From positions 248,001-312,000 of the forward strand of contig CALODL010000010.1 in NCBI GenBank assembly GCA_942492115.1: 64,000 nt of DNA, given 5' to 3'. The DNA is from CALODL01 sp942492115 (GTDB lineage: Bacteria > Planctomycetota > Phycisphaerae > UBA1845 > CAIVHJ01). The notes beneath the pieces are model-generated. The model was given only the letters and a program-made list of their open reading frames with translations. It searched no databases and was not told where the DNA came from. A program made the translations under genes and the position numbers. Shown here one piece after another: positions 16,382-26,984 of the stretch (within the stretch, counting starts at the first letter, position 1; the number at the start of each line of letters is the position of its first letter).

Positions 16382-16758
16382 GCAGCTTCCTTCCGACGTA
16401 GATAGCTAAATCTGCGCCGTCGTATCCCCGTTCCACGATCGCTATGGAGAAATGCGTTCAGTTGAGCGAAAACGCTCAGCGAGTTGTTTCTTCTTTCCGC
16501 TTCCCCGACGATCAATGCCACGAACGTGCGCTCGCTCCGCCCGAGCATACGCCGCTAGTGCAATATAGTTGTGTGTACCGCCAGGTGTCAAAGGTCGATT
16601 CACCTAACCCTGTCGCACCCTTGACACTGCCTCACAAGTCCTGCACTCACCTGCACATAGGCGCACGCGTAACACTCATCTCGAAACGAAACTAATCCTG
16701 CATGACCGGAACGTGCTGAGCTGCGTACAATCCTGACAATTCAGGAGGAGAATGAGCC
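16382..16758. other. intergenic region between Cys-rich paralogue 3 and the thiD operon
   Basis: These 377 bases separate divergent transcription units. A perfect 6-bp hairpin TGAGCG-aaaa-CGCTCA lies at 16463-16478, and a promoter for the rightward operon at 16702-16731. An 83-codon rightward frame (16444-16695) lacks a ribosome binding site and coding character and is not accepted. Confidence 0.6.
16702..16731 (+). promoter_or_regulatory. sigma70-like promoter of the thiD operon
   Basis: ATGACC (16702-16707), 18-base spacer, TACAAT (16726-16731). Right after it, CCTGA-caat-TCAGG (16732-16745) forms a small palindrome that overlaps the start of the AGGAGGAG ribosome binding site for 16759. 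Confidence 0.5.
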
Positions 16759-16947
16759 ATGGTTCAGCACGCCATCATTTTGGAAACCCTCTTGGGTCTG
16801 GGGGCCACGGGTGTTTTTGCGCACCGCCTCATGACCGCAGGAATCGATACGCCGGGATTACTCCTGCTGGGACTGATTCTCGCCTGGGGTTCCGTGTCCA
16901 CCCGCTCCTTGCTCGACGCAGGACTTGTCGGTAAAGACGGTGGATGA
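16759..16947 (+). CDS. small hydrophobic protein translationally coupled to thiD
   Basis: A 62-aa protein with two hydrophobic stretches (about residues 4-22 and 31-46) and a short charged C-terminus (GLVGKDGG). ATG follows a strong AGGAGGAG. Its TGA overlaps the thiD ATG as ATGA, so translation is coupled. Function is unknown: I do not recognise it as a known thiamin transporter component. The strong start and coupling make it likely to be a real gene. Confidence 0.7.
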   Translation: MVQHAIILETLLGLGATGVFAHRLMTAGIDTPGLLLLGLILAWGSVSTRSLLDAGLVGKDGG

Positions 16948-17741
16948 CCCGCGCCGCACTGACGATCGCTGGATCCGATCCAATTGGGGGAGCCGGCCTC
17001 CAGGCCGACCTCAAAACCTTCCATCAGCATGCCCTGTATGGCATGGGTGCCGTCACCCTGCTGACCGCCCAGGATTCAAGCGCGGTCCTGACGGTATCCA
17101 CAGTGTCCCCGACACTCGTTCGTCACCAGATCGAAGCCGTGCTGGCCGACTGGCCTCCTGATGTCATCAAGATCGGTGCGCTGGGTCAGGCTGCGACCGT
17201 CCTGGCCGTGAAGGCCGCCCTGCATGACTATGACGGCCCCATCGTGCTCGATCCCGTGTTCATGAGTACGTCCGGGTGCGTCTTCCTGGACGCTGAGGGG
17301 ATTTCGGCCATGGGCGAGCACCTGCTACCCCGTAGCCGAATCGTCACCCCCAATCTGGCTGAAGCGACGGCGCTCACCGGGCGGACCGTTCGCGGCCTCG
17401 ACGACCTCGAGCGAGCCGGCCGCATTCTCTGTGCGCGGGGCGCACAGGCCGTCTTATGCACGGGCGGCCATCTGGATGGCCCTGCAATCGATGTGCTGTG
17501 CCTGGACGGCGCATGTCACCACCTGGAAGGCCCCCGTCTGCCCCACACGGCGCACGGCACCGGCTGCATGTTCTCAGCCGCGTTGGCGGCGGGCCTGGCC
17601 TGGGACCACGACATCCTGACCGCCTCTATGGCTGCCAAGCGTTTCGTGCACGACGCCCTGAAAAACGCGGCGTCCCCCACCACGGCGACCCGCCTGTTGG
17701 ATTTCTTTACGCCGCCCGATCTGCCTACCCGCCAAAAATAG
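16944..17741 (+). CDS. thiD: hydroxymethylpyrimidine/phosphomethylpyrimidine kinase
   Basis: A 265-aa ribokinase-fold enzyme of thiamin synthesis that phosphorylates HMP and then HMP-P. N-terminal ALTIAGSDPIGGAGLQADLKTF is the ThiD signature with substrate-binding Gly/Asp. VLDPVFMSTSG near residue 97 and TPNLAEA near 135 are conserved. HGTGCMFSAALAA near residue 204 is the anion-hole/catalytic segment, with Cys where many ThiD have it. Length is typical. It overlaps the small membrane gene by four bases. The partner gene thiC lies 22 kb away under a TPP riboswitch; none is visible here. Confidence 0.95.
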   Translation: MTRAALTIAGSDPIGGAGLQADLKTFHQHALYGMGAVTLLTAQDSSAVLTVSTVSPTLVRHQIEAVLADWPPDVIKIGALGQAATVLAVKAALHDYDGPIVLDPVFMSTSGCVFLDAEGISAMGEHLLPRSRIVTPNLAEATALTGRTVRGLDDLERAGRILCARGAQAVLCTGGHLDGPAIDVLCLDGACHHLEGPRLPHTAHGTGCMFSAALAAGLAWDHDILTASMAAKRFVHDALKNAASPTTATRLLDFFTPPDLPTRQK

Positions 17742-17814
17742 CTCCAAATTTGTGCCAATTGGGTTGAATCCGCACCGATCTTGTACTATATAGATCTGCT
17801 CAATTGATTTGGAG
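17742..17814. promoter_or_regulatory. interrupted dyad enclosing the suf promoter
   Basis: CTCCAAAT (17742-17749) and CAATTG (17756-17761) on the left mirror CAATTG (17801-17806) and ATTTGGAG (17807-17814) on the right. The left arm has a 6-base insertion (ttgtgc) between its blocks. The promoter hexamers lie inside. The right arm contains the GGAG used by the regulator gene, so an RNA read through from thiD could fold and hide that site. Confidence 0.6.
17764..17792 (+). promoter_or_regulatory. sigma70-like promoter of the suf operon
   Basis: TTGAAT (17764-17769), 17-base spacer, TATATA (17787-17792). The expected start near 17799 gives a very short leader before the regulator gene. GATCT...AGATC (17778-17782 / 17792-17796) is a second small dyad over the -10, a plausible Rrf2-type operator. 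Confidence 0.65.
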
Positions 17815-17815
17815 T

Positions 17816-18286
17816 ATGCGTGTGTTATCGCTGTCCAGAAAAGTCGACTACGCCTTGATCGCCCTGACAGACCTTGCGGCCCAACCGGATGCGACAGTCA
17901 GCGCCCGTCACCTGGCGGAGAAATACCGCATGCCGGTGGCCATGCTGACCAACATCCTGAAGGAGCTGTCCGCATCGGGAATCGTGATCTCGACCCGCGG
18001 GTCCAAGGGGGGCTATCGCCTGGCCAACGCCGCCGAAGCCATCAGCTTCACCAGAATCATCGAGTGCCTCGACCACTCGCCCCGGCTGACGCCGTGTTGT
18101 GAAGCGGAGGGCGATACGGGCCAGGACGTCTGCGATCTGGAGTCCCATTGTCCGACGAAGGTGCCGATCCGCAAGGTGCACCGCATGCTGCGTGAGTTTC
18201 TGGATCAGGTCACTCTGGCGGACATCGCCAGCGACTGCGTCCAGATCAGTGTCTCAGTACCGGTTAAGGAAGTGCTACCCAGCTAA
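17816..18286 (+). CDS. Rrf2-family Fe-S-responsive regulator of the suf operon
   Basis: A 156-aa winged-helix protein. LSRKVDYALIALTDLA opens the Rrf2 fold, HLAEKYRMPVAMLTNILKEL is the recognition helix region, and STRGSKGGYRLA is the wing. Four Cys cluster after residue 90 (TPCCEAEGDTGQDVCDLESHC), matching the three-Cys cluster ligands of IscR-type regulators and suggesting a bound Fe-S cluster. By analogy it represses suf when holo. It leads the operon directly. ATG at 17816 is close to GGAG (17811-17814); the GTG at 17822 is better spaced, so the true start may be two codons later. Confidence 0.9.
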   Translation: MRVLSLSRKVDYALIALTDLAAQPDATVSARHLAEKYRMPVAMLTNILKELSASGIVISTRGSKGGYRLANAAEAISFTRIIECLDHSPRLTPCCEAEGDTGQDVCDLESHCPTKVPIRKVHRMLREFLDQVTLADIASDCVQISVSVPVKEVLPS

Positions 18287-18297
18287 AGGAGTTTGTG

Positions 18298-18627
18298 ATG
18301 TCCGTCAGCCTTACCGAACGCGCTGCCGAGGAAGTCAAGACCATCATCGAGCAACAGGATCTCGCCGGAGACATCTATCTGCGTATGGGCGTCAAGGGCG
18401 GTGGCTGCAGTGGGTTCAGCTATGCGCTCGATCTGACAGAACAGAAGAACGAAACGGATGAGGTCTGGGACATGCATGGCATCAAGGTCATCTGCGATCC
18501 CAAGAGCTTCCTCTATCTCAGCGGTGTGACCGTCGACTTCAAGGACGAGGTCATGGGCCGTGGGTTCGTGTTCAACAACCCCAACGCCTCTGGAACCTGC
18601 GGCTGCGGCAGCAGCTTCACCGTCTAA
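18298..18627 (+). CDS. sufA: A-type iron-sulfur carrier
   Basis: A 109-aa SufA/IscA/ErpA-family protein. The three ligand Cys are present: GGGCSGFSY in the middle and CGCGSSF at the C-terminus. ATG at 18298 follows AAAGGAG; a GTG directly before it is also possible. These proteins receive a cluster from the SufBCD scaffold and pass it to apo-enzymes. It sits 11 bp after the regulator and 42 bp before sufB. Confidence 0.93.
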   Translation: MSVSLTERAAEEVKTIIEQQDLAGDIYLRMGVKGGGCSGFSYALDLTEQKNETDEVWDMHGIKVICDPKSFLYLSGVTVDFKDEVMGRGFVFNNPNASGTCGCGSSFTV

Positions 18628-18669
18628 ACGAGTCGATCGCCATCAGCATTGACCACAGGAGTTTGTAGC

Positions 18670-20118
<1,449 letters not shown>

Positions 20119-20176
20119 CGAACAACGGGAAGCACGACCACGACAGCTTCCATCACCGAAGGAAACGAGCACAGCG

Positions 20177-20938
<762 letters not shown>

Positions 20939-20973
20939 GCGGTGCACGCGTCCGCGGACTCCGCTGGAGATGA

Positions 20974-22344
20974 ATGAACGTGCCGGTGACCGCACCGGCC
21001 CTCAAGGAAAAAACGATGGCCGATATTGCTCAACACACGTACGAACCTGCTCTCGAGCAGCTTGAACAAACGATCGGGTCCAATGGCCGTGGATGGTTCG
21101 GGCCAACGCGCAAGGCCGCCCTGGCCCGCTTCGGACAACTGGGCTTCCCGACCACACGGCACGAAGAGTGGTGCTATACGAACTTGGCTTCGCTGGCCAA
21201 GGCTGAGTTTGCCATTCCGGCCAGCCCGGCAGCCGTGTCGGCCGAGCGCCTCGCCGAGGTCGGCCTGGACGACACGTGGCGCCTGGTCTTCGTCAACGGC
21301 CATTTCAGCGCGGACCTCAGCGACTGCAAGGATCTGCCAGCAGGCCTGCGCTTGACCAGCCTGGGCGCTGCCCTGCAGGACGATCGTGCCACCCTCGAAG
21401 GCCACCTCGCACGGCATGCGTCGTTCGACGCCGACGCGTTCACCGCGTTGAACACCGCCCTGTTGACCGACGGCGCTTTCATCCACGTCGAACGCAATAC
21501 GGTGGTCGACAAGACGATTCAGCTCATCTTCGTCTCGACCGGCGCGGACGCCCCGCTGATGTCGCATGTGCGCAACGTCGTGATCACCGAGGACAGCAGT
21601 CAGCTGCGCATGGTCGAGACCTTCCTGGGACTCGAAGATAGCGAACACCTGACCACGACGGTCACCGAGGTCGTCGTCGGGGCCAACGCGACGTTCGAAC
21701 ACTACAAGCTCGGCTGCGAAAGCCTCAAGACGTTCCACATCGGCAACCTGCACATCAATCAGGCCGCCGACAGCACGGTGACGTCACACACGTTTAATTT
21801 CGGTGGCCGACTGGTCCGCAACGATTTCAACGCCAACCTCGACGGCACGGGCTGCCACTGCACGCTCAACGGCCTGTCGATGGTCAACGGCACCCAGCAT
21901 GTCGACAACCACCTGAACATCGAACACGCGCACCCCCACTGCAACAGCTGGGAGTATTTCAAGGGCATTTATAATGACCAGGCACGCGGCGTGTTCAGCG
22001 GCCGCATTCACGTCCACGAGGACGCCCAGAAGACTGACGCCAAGCAAACCAACATGAGTCTGCTGCTATCGGATCAGGCCCTCGCAGACAGTAAGCCACA
22101 GCTCGAGATCTTCGCCGATGACGTCAAGTGCACACATGGAGCGACCATCGGTCAGCTCGATGACGAAGCACTGTTCTACCTCAAGGCCCGCTGCCTCAAT
22201 GCCGACGCGGCCCGCAGCCTGCTGGTCTACGCGTTTGCCGGCGAGGTCATCGACCTCATCGGGATCGACCAGCTGAAGGACCAGGTTCGTAACCTGGTTC
22301 TGGATCGCCTGCCCCAGGGCGAAATGGTGCGGGAGGCGCTATGA
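20974..22344 (+). CDS. sufD: Fe-S assembly protein SufD
   Basis: A 456-aa SufD with the N-terminal helix-bundle stretch (LGFPTTRHEEWCYTNL) and the beta-helical core (EHYKLGCES, NDFNANLDGTGCHCTLNGL, HPHCNSWEYFKGIYND, GRIHVHEDAQKTDAKQTN), ending with the SufB/D-common SLLVYAFAGEV. ATG at 20974 (GGAG close by) or 21016 (after AAGGAAAAA) could start it. Its last four bases overlap the sufS start (ATGA), so translation is coupled. Confidence 0.96.
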   Translation: MNVPVTAPALKEKTMADIAQHTYEPALEQLEQTIGSNGRGWFGPTRKAALARFGQLGFPTTRHEEWCYTNLASLAKAEFAIPASPAAVSAERLAEVGLDDTWRLVFVNGHFSADLSDCKDLPAGLRLTSLGAALQDDRATLEGHLARHASFDADAFTALNTALLTDGAFIHVERNTVVDKTIQLIFVSTGADAPLMSHVRNVVITEDSSQLRMVETFLGLEDSEHLTTTVTEVVVGANATFEHYKLGCESLKTFHIGNLHINQAADSTVTSHTFNFGGRLVRNDFNANLDGTGCHCTLNGLSMVNGTQHVDNHLNIEHAHPHCNSWEYFKGIYNDQARGVFSGRIHVHEDAQKTDAKQTNMSLLLSDQALADSKPQLEIFADDVKCTHGATIGQLDDEALFYLKARCLNADAARSLLVYAFAGEVIDLIGIDQLKDQVRNLVLDRLPQGEMVREAL

Positions 22345-23606
22345 CCGTGGCCACACAGGCCGGTGACACGACGGGAGCGGCAGCCGTGATCTATGACGTC
22401 CAGCGGGTCCGGCAGGATTTTCCAATTCTGCATCAGCAGATCAACGGACATCCTCTGGCTTATCTGGATAATGCTGCGACCACCCAGAAACCGCAGTGCG
22501 TCATCGACGCGGTGTCTGACTTCTACCGGCTGGACAACGCCAATATCCATCGCGGTGTACACGAACTCAGCGTACGATCGACCGAGCGCTACGAAGGTGC
22601 CCGCAATACGGTTCGGCGGTTCATCAATGCCGCCGCGACCGAAGAGATCGTATTCGTCCGCGGCACGACTGAAGCGATCAACCTCGTCGCCCAAAGTTAC
22701 GGACGACCGCAGCTGCAGCCGGGTGACGAGATCATCGTCACGACCATGGAACACCATTCCAACATCGTGCCGTGGCAGATGCTCTGCGAACAAACTGGCG
22801 CTGTCCTGAAGGTCGTTCCGATCAATGACGCCGGCGAATTGTGCATGGATGCATTCGACGCTCTGCTCGGCCCCCGAACGCGCATCGTCTCGGTGGTCCA
22901 CGTCTCCAATGCCCTGGGTACGATCAACCCGGTCAAAGAAATCGTTCAGCGCGCGCACGCGCAGGGCGCCGTGGTGATGATCGACGGTGCGCAGGCGGTC
23001 CCGCACATGGCGGTTGACGTCCGCGACCTCGGCTGCGATTTCTATGCCTTCAGTGCCCACAAAATGTTCGGGCCGACGGGAATAGGTGTGCTGTACGGTC
23101 GGCGTGAGCGGCTCGAGAATTTGCAGCCCTACCAGGGCGGCGGTGACATGATCGCATCGGTATCGTTCGACGGTACGACATACAACGATCTGCCCTACCG
23201 CCTCGAGGCAGGCACGCCCAATATCGCTGGAGCCGTCGGACTGGGCACGACCATTGACTACCTGAATGCTCTGGGCCTCGACCACATTGCGGCCCACGAG
23301 GCTGATCTGCTCGACTACGCGACAACGGCCATTGCGGCGCTACCGGGTATCCGAATCATCGGCACGGCTGCGCACAAGACCTCTGTGGTATCGTTCGTCC
23401 TCGACGACATCCACCCGCACGATGTCGGCACGATCATTGACCAATACGGCGTCGCTTTGCGGACCGGCCACCACTGTGCTCAGCCAGTCATGGAACATTA
23501 CGGTATTGCGGCGACAGCACGGATTTCAATCGCGTTGTACAACAATCGGGCCGACATCGATGCCGTTGTAGCCGGCCTCGAACAGGTCAGGAAGGTCTTT
23601 GCCTGA
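22341..23606 (+). CDS. sufS: cysteine desulfurase SufS
   Basis: A 421-aa PLP enzyme that takes sulfur from cysteine as a persulfide. Conserved features: YLDNAATTQKP near the start, HRGVHELS, RGTTEAINLVA, TTMEHHSNIVPW, the PLP-lysine block FSAHKMFGPTGIGVLYG near residue 240, and the catalytic Cys in RTGHHCAQPVM near residue 380. This is group II (SufS) type, which works with SufU or SufE; SufU is next in the operon. Confidence 0.98.
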   Translation: MTVATQAGDTTGAAAVIYDVQRVRQDFPILHQQINGHPLAYLDNAATTQKPQCVIDAVSDFYRLDNANIHRGVHELSVRSTERYEGARNTVRRFINAAATEEIVFVRGTTEAINLVAQSYGRPQLQPGDEIIVTTMEHHSNIVPWQMLCEQTGAVLKVVPINDAGELCMDAFDALLGPRTRIVSVVHVSNALGTINPVKEIVQRAHAQGAVVMIDGAQAVPHMAVDVRDLGCDFYAFSAHKMFGPTGIGVLYGRRERLENLQPYQGGGDMIASVSFDGTTYNDLPYRLEAGTPNIAGAVGLGTTIDYLNALGLDHIAAHEADLLDYATTAIAALPGIRIIGTAAHKTSVVSFVLDDIHPHDVGTIIDQYGVALRTGHHCAQPVMEHYGIAATARISIALYNNRADIDAVVAGLEQVRKVFA

Positions 23607-24052
23607 TGGACGATCTACGATCGCTGTATCAGGAACTGATCCTCGATCACAACAAAAACCCACGCAACCGTGGCGCCATCGCCGATGCTGGTCATGAGGC
23701 CAAGGGTTACAATCCGCTGTGCGGCGACCGCGTAACCATCTATCTCCGGGTGGTCGACGGCGTAGTACAGGAAGCGAGTTTCGATGGTTCCGGATGTGCG
23801 ATTTCGACGGCGTCGGCGTCGCTGATGACCGAGAGTGTCAAAGGCAAGCCGATCGAAGAAGCGCGGGCCATGTTCGAGCGGTTCCACGGCATGATCACCG
23901 GCCAGTGCACGCCCGACATCGCCGAGATGGGCAAGCTGGCCGTGTTTTCGGGCGTCGGACGCTTCCCCGCGCGGGTCAAGTGTGCCACGCTGGCATGGCA
24001 TACCATGTGTGCCGCACTGGAAGGCCAGGACGATCCCGTCACCACCGAATGA
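23606..24052 (+). CDS. sufU: zinc-dependent sulfurtransferase SufU
   Basis: A 148-aa SufU. It has the three zinc-site Cys plus Asp (NPLCGDR, GSGCAIS, VKCATLAW) and the family insertion between the middle and last Cys that separates SufU from IscU. It accepts persulfide from SufS. ATG shares its first base with the last base of the sufS stop codon, so the pair is tightly coupled. Confidence 0.96.
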   Translation: MDDLRSLYQELILDHNKNPRNRGAIADAGHEAKGYNPLCGDRVTIYLRVVDGVVQEASFDGSGCAISTASASLMTESVKGKPIEEARAMFERFHGMITGQCTPDIAEMGKLAVFSGVGRFPARVKCATLAWHTMCAALEGQDDPVTTE

Positions 24053-24061
24053 GAGGTCGAC

Positions 24062-24436
24062 ATGAGCACCGACGCACTGCGTGAACAGATCATCGAGGCC
24101 TGCAAGCAGGTCCACGACCCCGAGATCCCGGTCAACATCTACGACCTCGGCCTGATCTACAAGATCGATATTTCGGAGGGCAACGACGTCCGCATCGACA
24201 TGACGTTGACCACCCCCGCGTGTCCGGTCGCCGGCATCCTCCCGCTGCAGGTCGAAACCAAGGTCAAGGTGCTCGAAGGAGTCAACTCGGCGAAAGTCGA
24301 CATCGTGTGGGATCCACCATGGACCCAGGACCTGATGTCCGACGCAGCCAAACTGGCCCTCAACCTCGATGCGCCGGCTCCGCGCCGCGAACCGGGGCAG
24401 AAGTACGTCGGTTTGCGGACGCCCGATCAGCGCTAA
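24062..24436 (+). CDS. sufT: SufT-type DUF59/MIP18 Fe-S maturation factor
   Basis: A 124-aa DUF59 protein. DPEIPVNIYDLGLIYKIDI and the TTPACPVAGILP block with the reactive Cys are the family core, and the Pro-rich C-terminal tail is short. SufT proteins help load Fe-S clusters into client proteins. It is the last gene of the operon. No good terminator is seen in the following 290 bases. Confidence 0.93.
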   Translation: MSTDALREQIIEACKQVHDPEIPVNIYDLGLIYKIDISEGNDVRIDMTLTTPACPVAGILPLQVETKVKVLEGVNSAKVDIVWDPPWTQDLMSDAAKLALNLDAPAPRREPGQKYVGLRTPDQR

Positions 24437-24726
24437 CGGTTGGCCGGCGAGCACCTCATTTCGATACCGGATTAGGGTCACGAAGAGCCTGGCCGTTCAG
24501 TAGCACACCCTGGCCGCCTGACGTCGTCCGCCTCGCACCGTTCGTCCTGCTCATCTTGGCTGCGATGCTAGATACGCGTGCGACCGCCGAGAGTCGGCTG
24601 GCGCGGCGCCTTTCCCGAACCGTGCTGTGTCCCAACGCATTGCGACCAGAAAGGGCTCCTGACCCCTTTTTGGCAGACTGGGTAAGGTGACGGGGACATG
24701 TGCTTGCCTGGAATTCGAATCGGGGG
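24437..24726. other. gap between sufT and a convergent gene
   Basis: About 290 bases without an acceptable gene. An imperfect GGG/CCC hairpin with a T run (about 24653-24672) is the only candidate for ending the suf transcript, and it is weak. The string GAATTCGAATC near 24710 looks like a tRNA T-loop but no tRNA cloverleaf can be built around it. Confidence 0.4.
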
Positions 24727-25725
24727 CTACTTCAGGAAATCCTTCTCGATATATTTTGCCGCACGCTCGAACTGCTCGGCCGCCGCACTGAAGTCGACGG
24801 GCATGGCTTTGATGTCGCGCGGGGTCTTGACCCGGACTGTACCCGTGAAGTTGTGGTTCAGTGGGATCTGGGCCGAGGGACCGGCAGCCAGGCGGGCTTC
24901 GATTTCGGGGCTGAGCAGGTAATCGATCAGCGCCACGGCCGACTCGATGTCATCGCAGCCCTTGATGATCGACAGGGTGTTGGGGATGAACAGCGTGCCC
25001 AGCTGGTCGGGCTTGCTGTCGAGGTAGACGATGGACACATCGTGGCCAGCCTCGAGTTCGATAATGGCGTCGTCGGTGTCGGTGAGTCCGCAGGCCAGCT
25101 GACCGCGGGCCACGGCCTGGGCGCATGACTTGTTGCCGCTCATGACCTGCACGCCGTTGGCTTTGAGGCCACTCAACCAGCCTGCAGCCCGCTCTTCACC
25201 CAGGTCGGCGAACAGACAGGCAACGTGTGACGCGGTCGTGCCGAACAGCGGCTTGGCGATGCCGATCCTCCCCTTCCACGCAGGCTCGACCAGATCGAAC
25301 AGGCTCCGCGGCGCCGTCCCGTCAGCCACGAGCTCATTGTTGACCAGCAGCACGCGCGCCCGCGCGGCAAAGCCATACCACATGCGCTCGGGATCGCGGA
25401 ACTGCTCGGGGTACTCGGCGGCCCGCACGGGCGAACAGGCCACCAGCAGGCCCTCGCGCTTCAAGCGCAGCGTGTTGACGATCTCGTTGTTCCAGAACAC
25501 GTCGCAGCGCGGCCGGTTTTTTTCGGCGCGGATGCGGTTGACCAACCCGACCGTCTTGGTCGACTCGGTATCGTAGACCGCCTTGACATCGATGCCGCTC
25601 TTCTGCTCGAAGGCGTCCAGGATAGGCTCCGAAAACCCGCGGTCGAGGGCCGTATACACTACGAGAGTACGCTCATCCGAGCCGCCCTGAACCAACACCA
25701 CCATTGAGATAAGCAGAGTCATCAT
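24727..25725 (-). CDS. extracellular solute-binding protein, Fbp/FutA-like (iron-type)
   Basis: A 332-aa exported protein with a short hydrophobic signal (to about residue 15), then LVVYTALDRGFSEPILDAFEQKSGIDV. That is typical of family 1 binding proteins for ferric iron or related ligands. Further landmarks are VDRVFWNNEI-type sequence (CDVFWNNEIVNTLRLKREG), GFAARARVLLVN and KGRIGIAKPLFGTTASH. The tyrosines used by FbpA to bind iron are not clearly preserved at the C-terminal end, so iron is a guess. No permease or ATPase gene lies beside it, which is unusual. Being next to the suf operon makes an iron-supply link attractive but unproven. Confidence 0.8.
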   Translation of the reverse strand: MMTLLISMVVLVQGGSDERTLVVYTALDRGFSEPILDAFEQKSGIDVKAVYDTESTKTVGLVNRIRAEKNRPRCDVFWNNEIVNTLRLKREGLLVACSPVRAAEYPEQFRDPERMWYGFAARARVLLVNNELVADGTAPRSLFDLVEPAWKGRIGIAKPLFGTTASHVACLFADLGEERAAGWLSGLKANGVQVMSGNKSCAQAVARGQLACGLTDTDDAIIELEAGHDVSIVYLDSKPDQLGTLFIPNTLSIIKGCDDIESAVALIDYLLSPEIEARLAAGPSAQIPLNHNFTGTVRVKTPRDIKAMPVDFSAAAEQFERAAKYIEKDFLK

Positions 25726-26116
25726 AGTCAGTTATCTTATTCGGAATCCCGGCCCGAGACAGCCCGCAATCAGCACCTGTCCAGGGCGGGCGGGGTGGGC
25801 TGATCGCGCGTTGAGCAACATAACAGACGGGGCCACTCACACCTGCACTTCAGGCGCCAGATGGAAGGAGAGTACGCACGCCCCGCGGGGATCCAACGGG
25901 GCAGAGCCCCTTGGCAGGGGGCTCGGGGGACGGCTGTCCCCCGAAGTTCAGTCCCAAATCGGGCCGCCCATGCGAGCAGCAACCCTCCCAAGCAGACGGG
26001 GCGCTAACAGAACAACAGCACTCAACACGATTGCTCCAGCGCAGTCGAGCCCCGCGGGGATCCAACGGGGCAGAGCCCCTTGGCAGGGGGCTCGGGGGAC
26101 GGCTGTCCCCCGAAGT
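25726..26116. other. intergenic region with a 74-bp direct repeat
   Basis: About 390 bases between two leftward genes. It holds one full copy of a GC-rich repeat (25880-25953) and most of a second (26049-26122). Between them lies AT-richer unique sequence with no gene. Confidence 0.6.
25880..25953. repeat. 74-bp palindrome-rich direct repeat, copy 1
   Basis: Identical to 26049-26122, 169 bases apart. It contains CCCCGCGGGG, GGGGC-aga-GCCCC, and CGGGGGACGGCTGTCCCCCG, so three hairpins can form. It resembles dispersed REP-like elements of GC-rich genomes, often acting as terminators. Confidence 0.9.
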
Positions 26117-26122
26117 TCAGTC
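26049..26122. repeat. 74-bp palindrome-rich direct repeat, copy 2
   Basis: Second identical copy. Its right end covers the TGA stop (26117-26119) of the sulfotransferase gene, so the element reaches into the coding end and may also serve as that gene's terminator. Confidence 0.9.
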
Positions 26123-26974
26123 TGAAATTCCGGGACCGTAGTACCAGTCGCACTCAGGATGCCCCTGACTGGTCACGATCTCGTGGATATAGCTCTGGTG
26201 GTCGGCGTCGAGGTACTCGCCGAAGCCGCCGACCTTGCCTTTGCGGGTCTTGAACGACTCGGCGTCATTGGGATCGCCCGGCTTCATCACGTCGCGGTTG
26301 AACGTCTGACCGCTCTCGAGTTTGCGCATGTTGTTGAACGACGCATACTCAACGGCCAACGCCGCTGCGTCAGCGAACGGCTCGGCTACGCCGAGAAACC
26401 GTAGAATCTCCTCCAACTGGCCGATCGTGTCGGCATGCAGATCCTCGTAGCGCCGCAGCATGAAGGCCGCCGGCACGTTGCGATTCTCGAACCACAGAGT
26501 GTAGTACCGCACGATCTTCCGGACGCCGAACTGCGGATGGCGCAGGAATGTGGCCATATCGCCCTCGAAGATCTTTTCGCGTTTGCACACCTGAAAGTAG
26601 TAGGACACCAGCGTGTCGCGGACGTCGCGAATCAGATGAACGACCTGCTTGCCGCGGTACAGATCACGATCGAAGGTCATGTCGGCATACGATCGCGGAT
26701 CGAGCAGATACAGTGGGCCGCCGTGAGTGAAGCGGGCGGGGCCCTGCGGCAAACCGTCGGTCACGCGGTAGGTGTCGAGGACGAGGTCCTCGGACTGGCC
26801 AGTACGGGCCGCGACGGCTCGGCCCACCATGACGCGCAGCCACGTTCGCCCGGTCTTGGGGAACGAGACGAAGAATGTTCGTGTACGCCGGTTGCGTGCA
26901 TGATAGCGCAATTGCTTCACGGCAGAACTGATACTGCGACGGACGCTCTCGATGGGATTGGCCTGAGGTGACAC
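26117..26974 (-). CDS. sulfotransferase-domain protein
   Basis: A 285-aa cytosolic sulfotransferase-fold protein. The PAPS 5'-phosphosulfate loop is FFVSFPKTGRTWLR near residue 32, and the 3'-phosphate motif is HLIRDVRDTLVSYYFQ near residue 115. The KGKVGGFGEYL region near the C-terminus resembles the RKGxxGDW block. Such enzymes move sulfate from PAPS to sugars, lipids or peptides; the acceptor is unknown. I chose GTG at 26974, after GGTGAGG, because it clears the stop of the upstream S46 gene; an ATG at 27001 would overlap that gene. The stop codon lies inside the 74-bp repeat. Confidence 0.88.
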   Translation of the reverse strand: MSPQANPIESVRRSISSAVKQLRYHARNRRTRTFFVSFPKTGRTWLRVMVGRAVAARTGQSEDLVLDTYRVTDGLPQGPARFTHGGPLYLLDPRSYADMTFDRDLYRGKQVVHLIRDVRDTLVSYYFQVCKREKIFEGDMATFLRHPQFGVRKIVRYYTLWFENRNVPAAFMLRRYEDLHADTIGQLEEILRFLGVAEPFADAAALAVEYASFNNMRKLESGQTFNRDVMKPGDPNDAESFKTRKGKVGGFGEYLDADHQSYIHEIVTSQGHPECDWYYGPGISD

Positions 26975-26984
26975 GACTTGAACC

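Noticed and set aside
16444..16695. An 83-codon rightward frame between divergent units
   Set aside because: No ribosome site, poor codon pattern and it overlaps a hairpin; unlikely to be translated.
24690..24730. Possible tRNA T-loop (GAATTCGAATC)
   Set aside because: No matching acceptor, D or anticodon stems could be formed around it.
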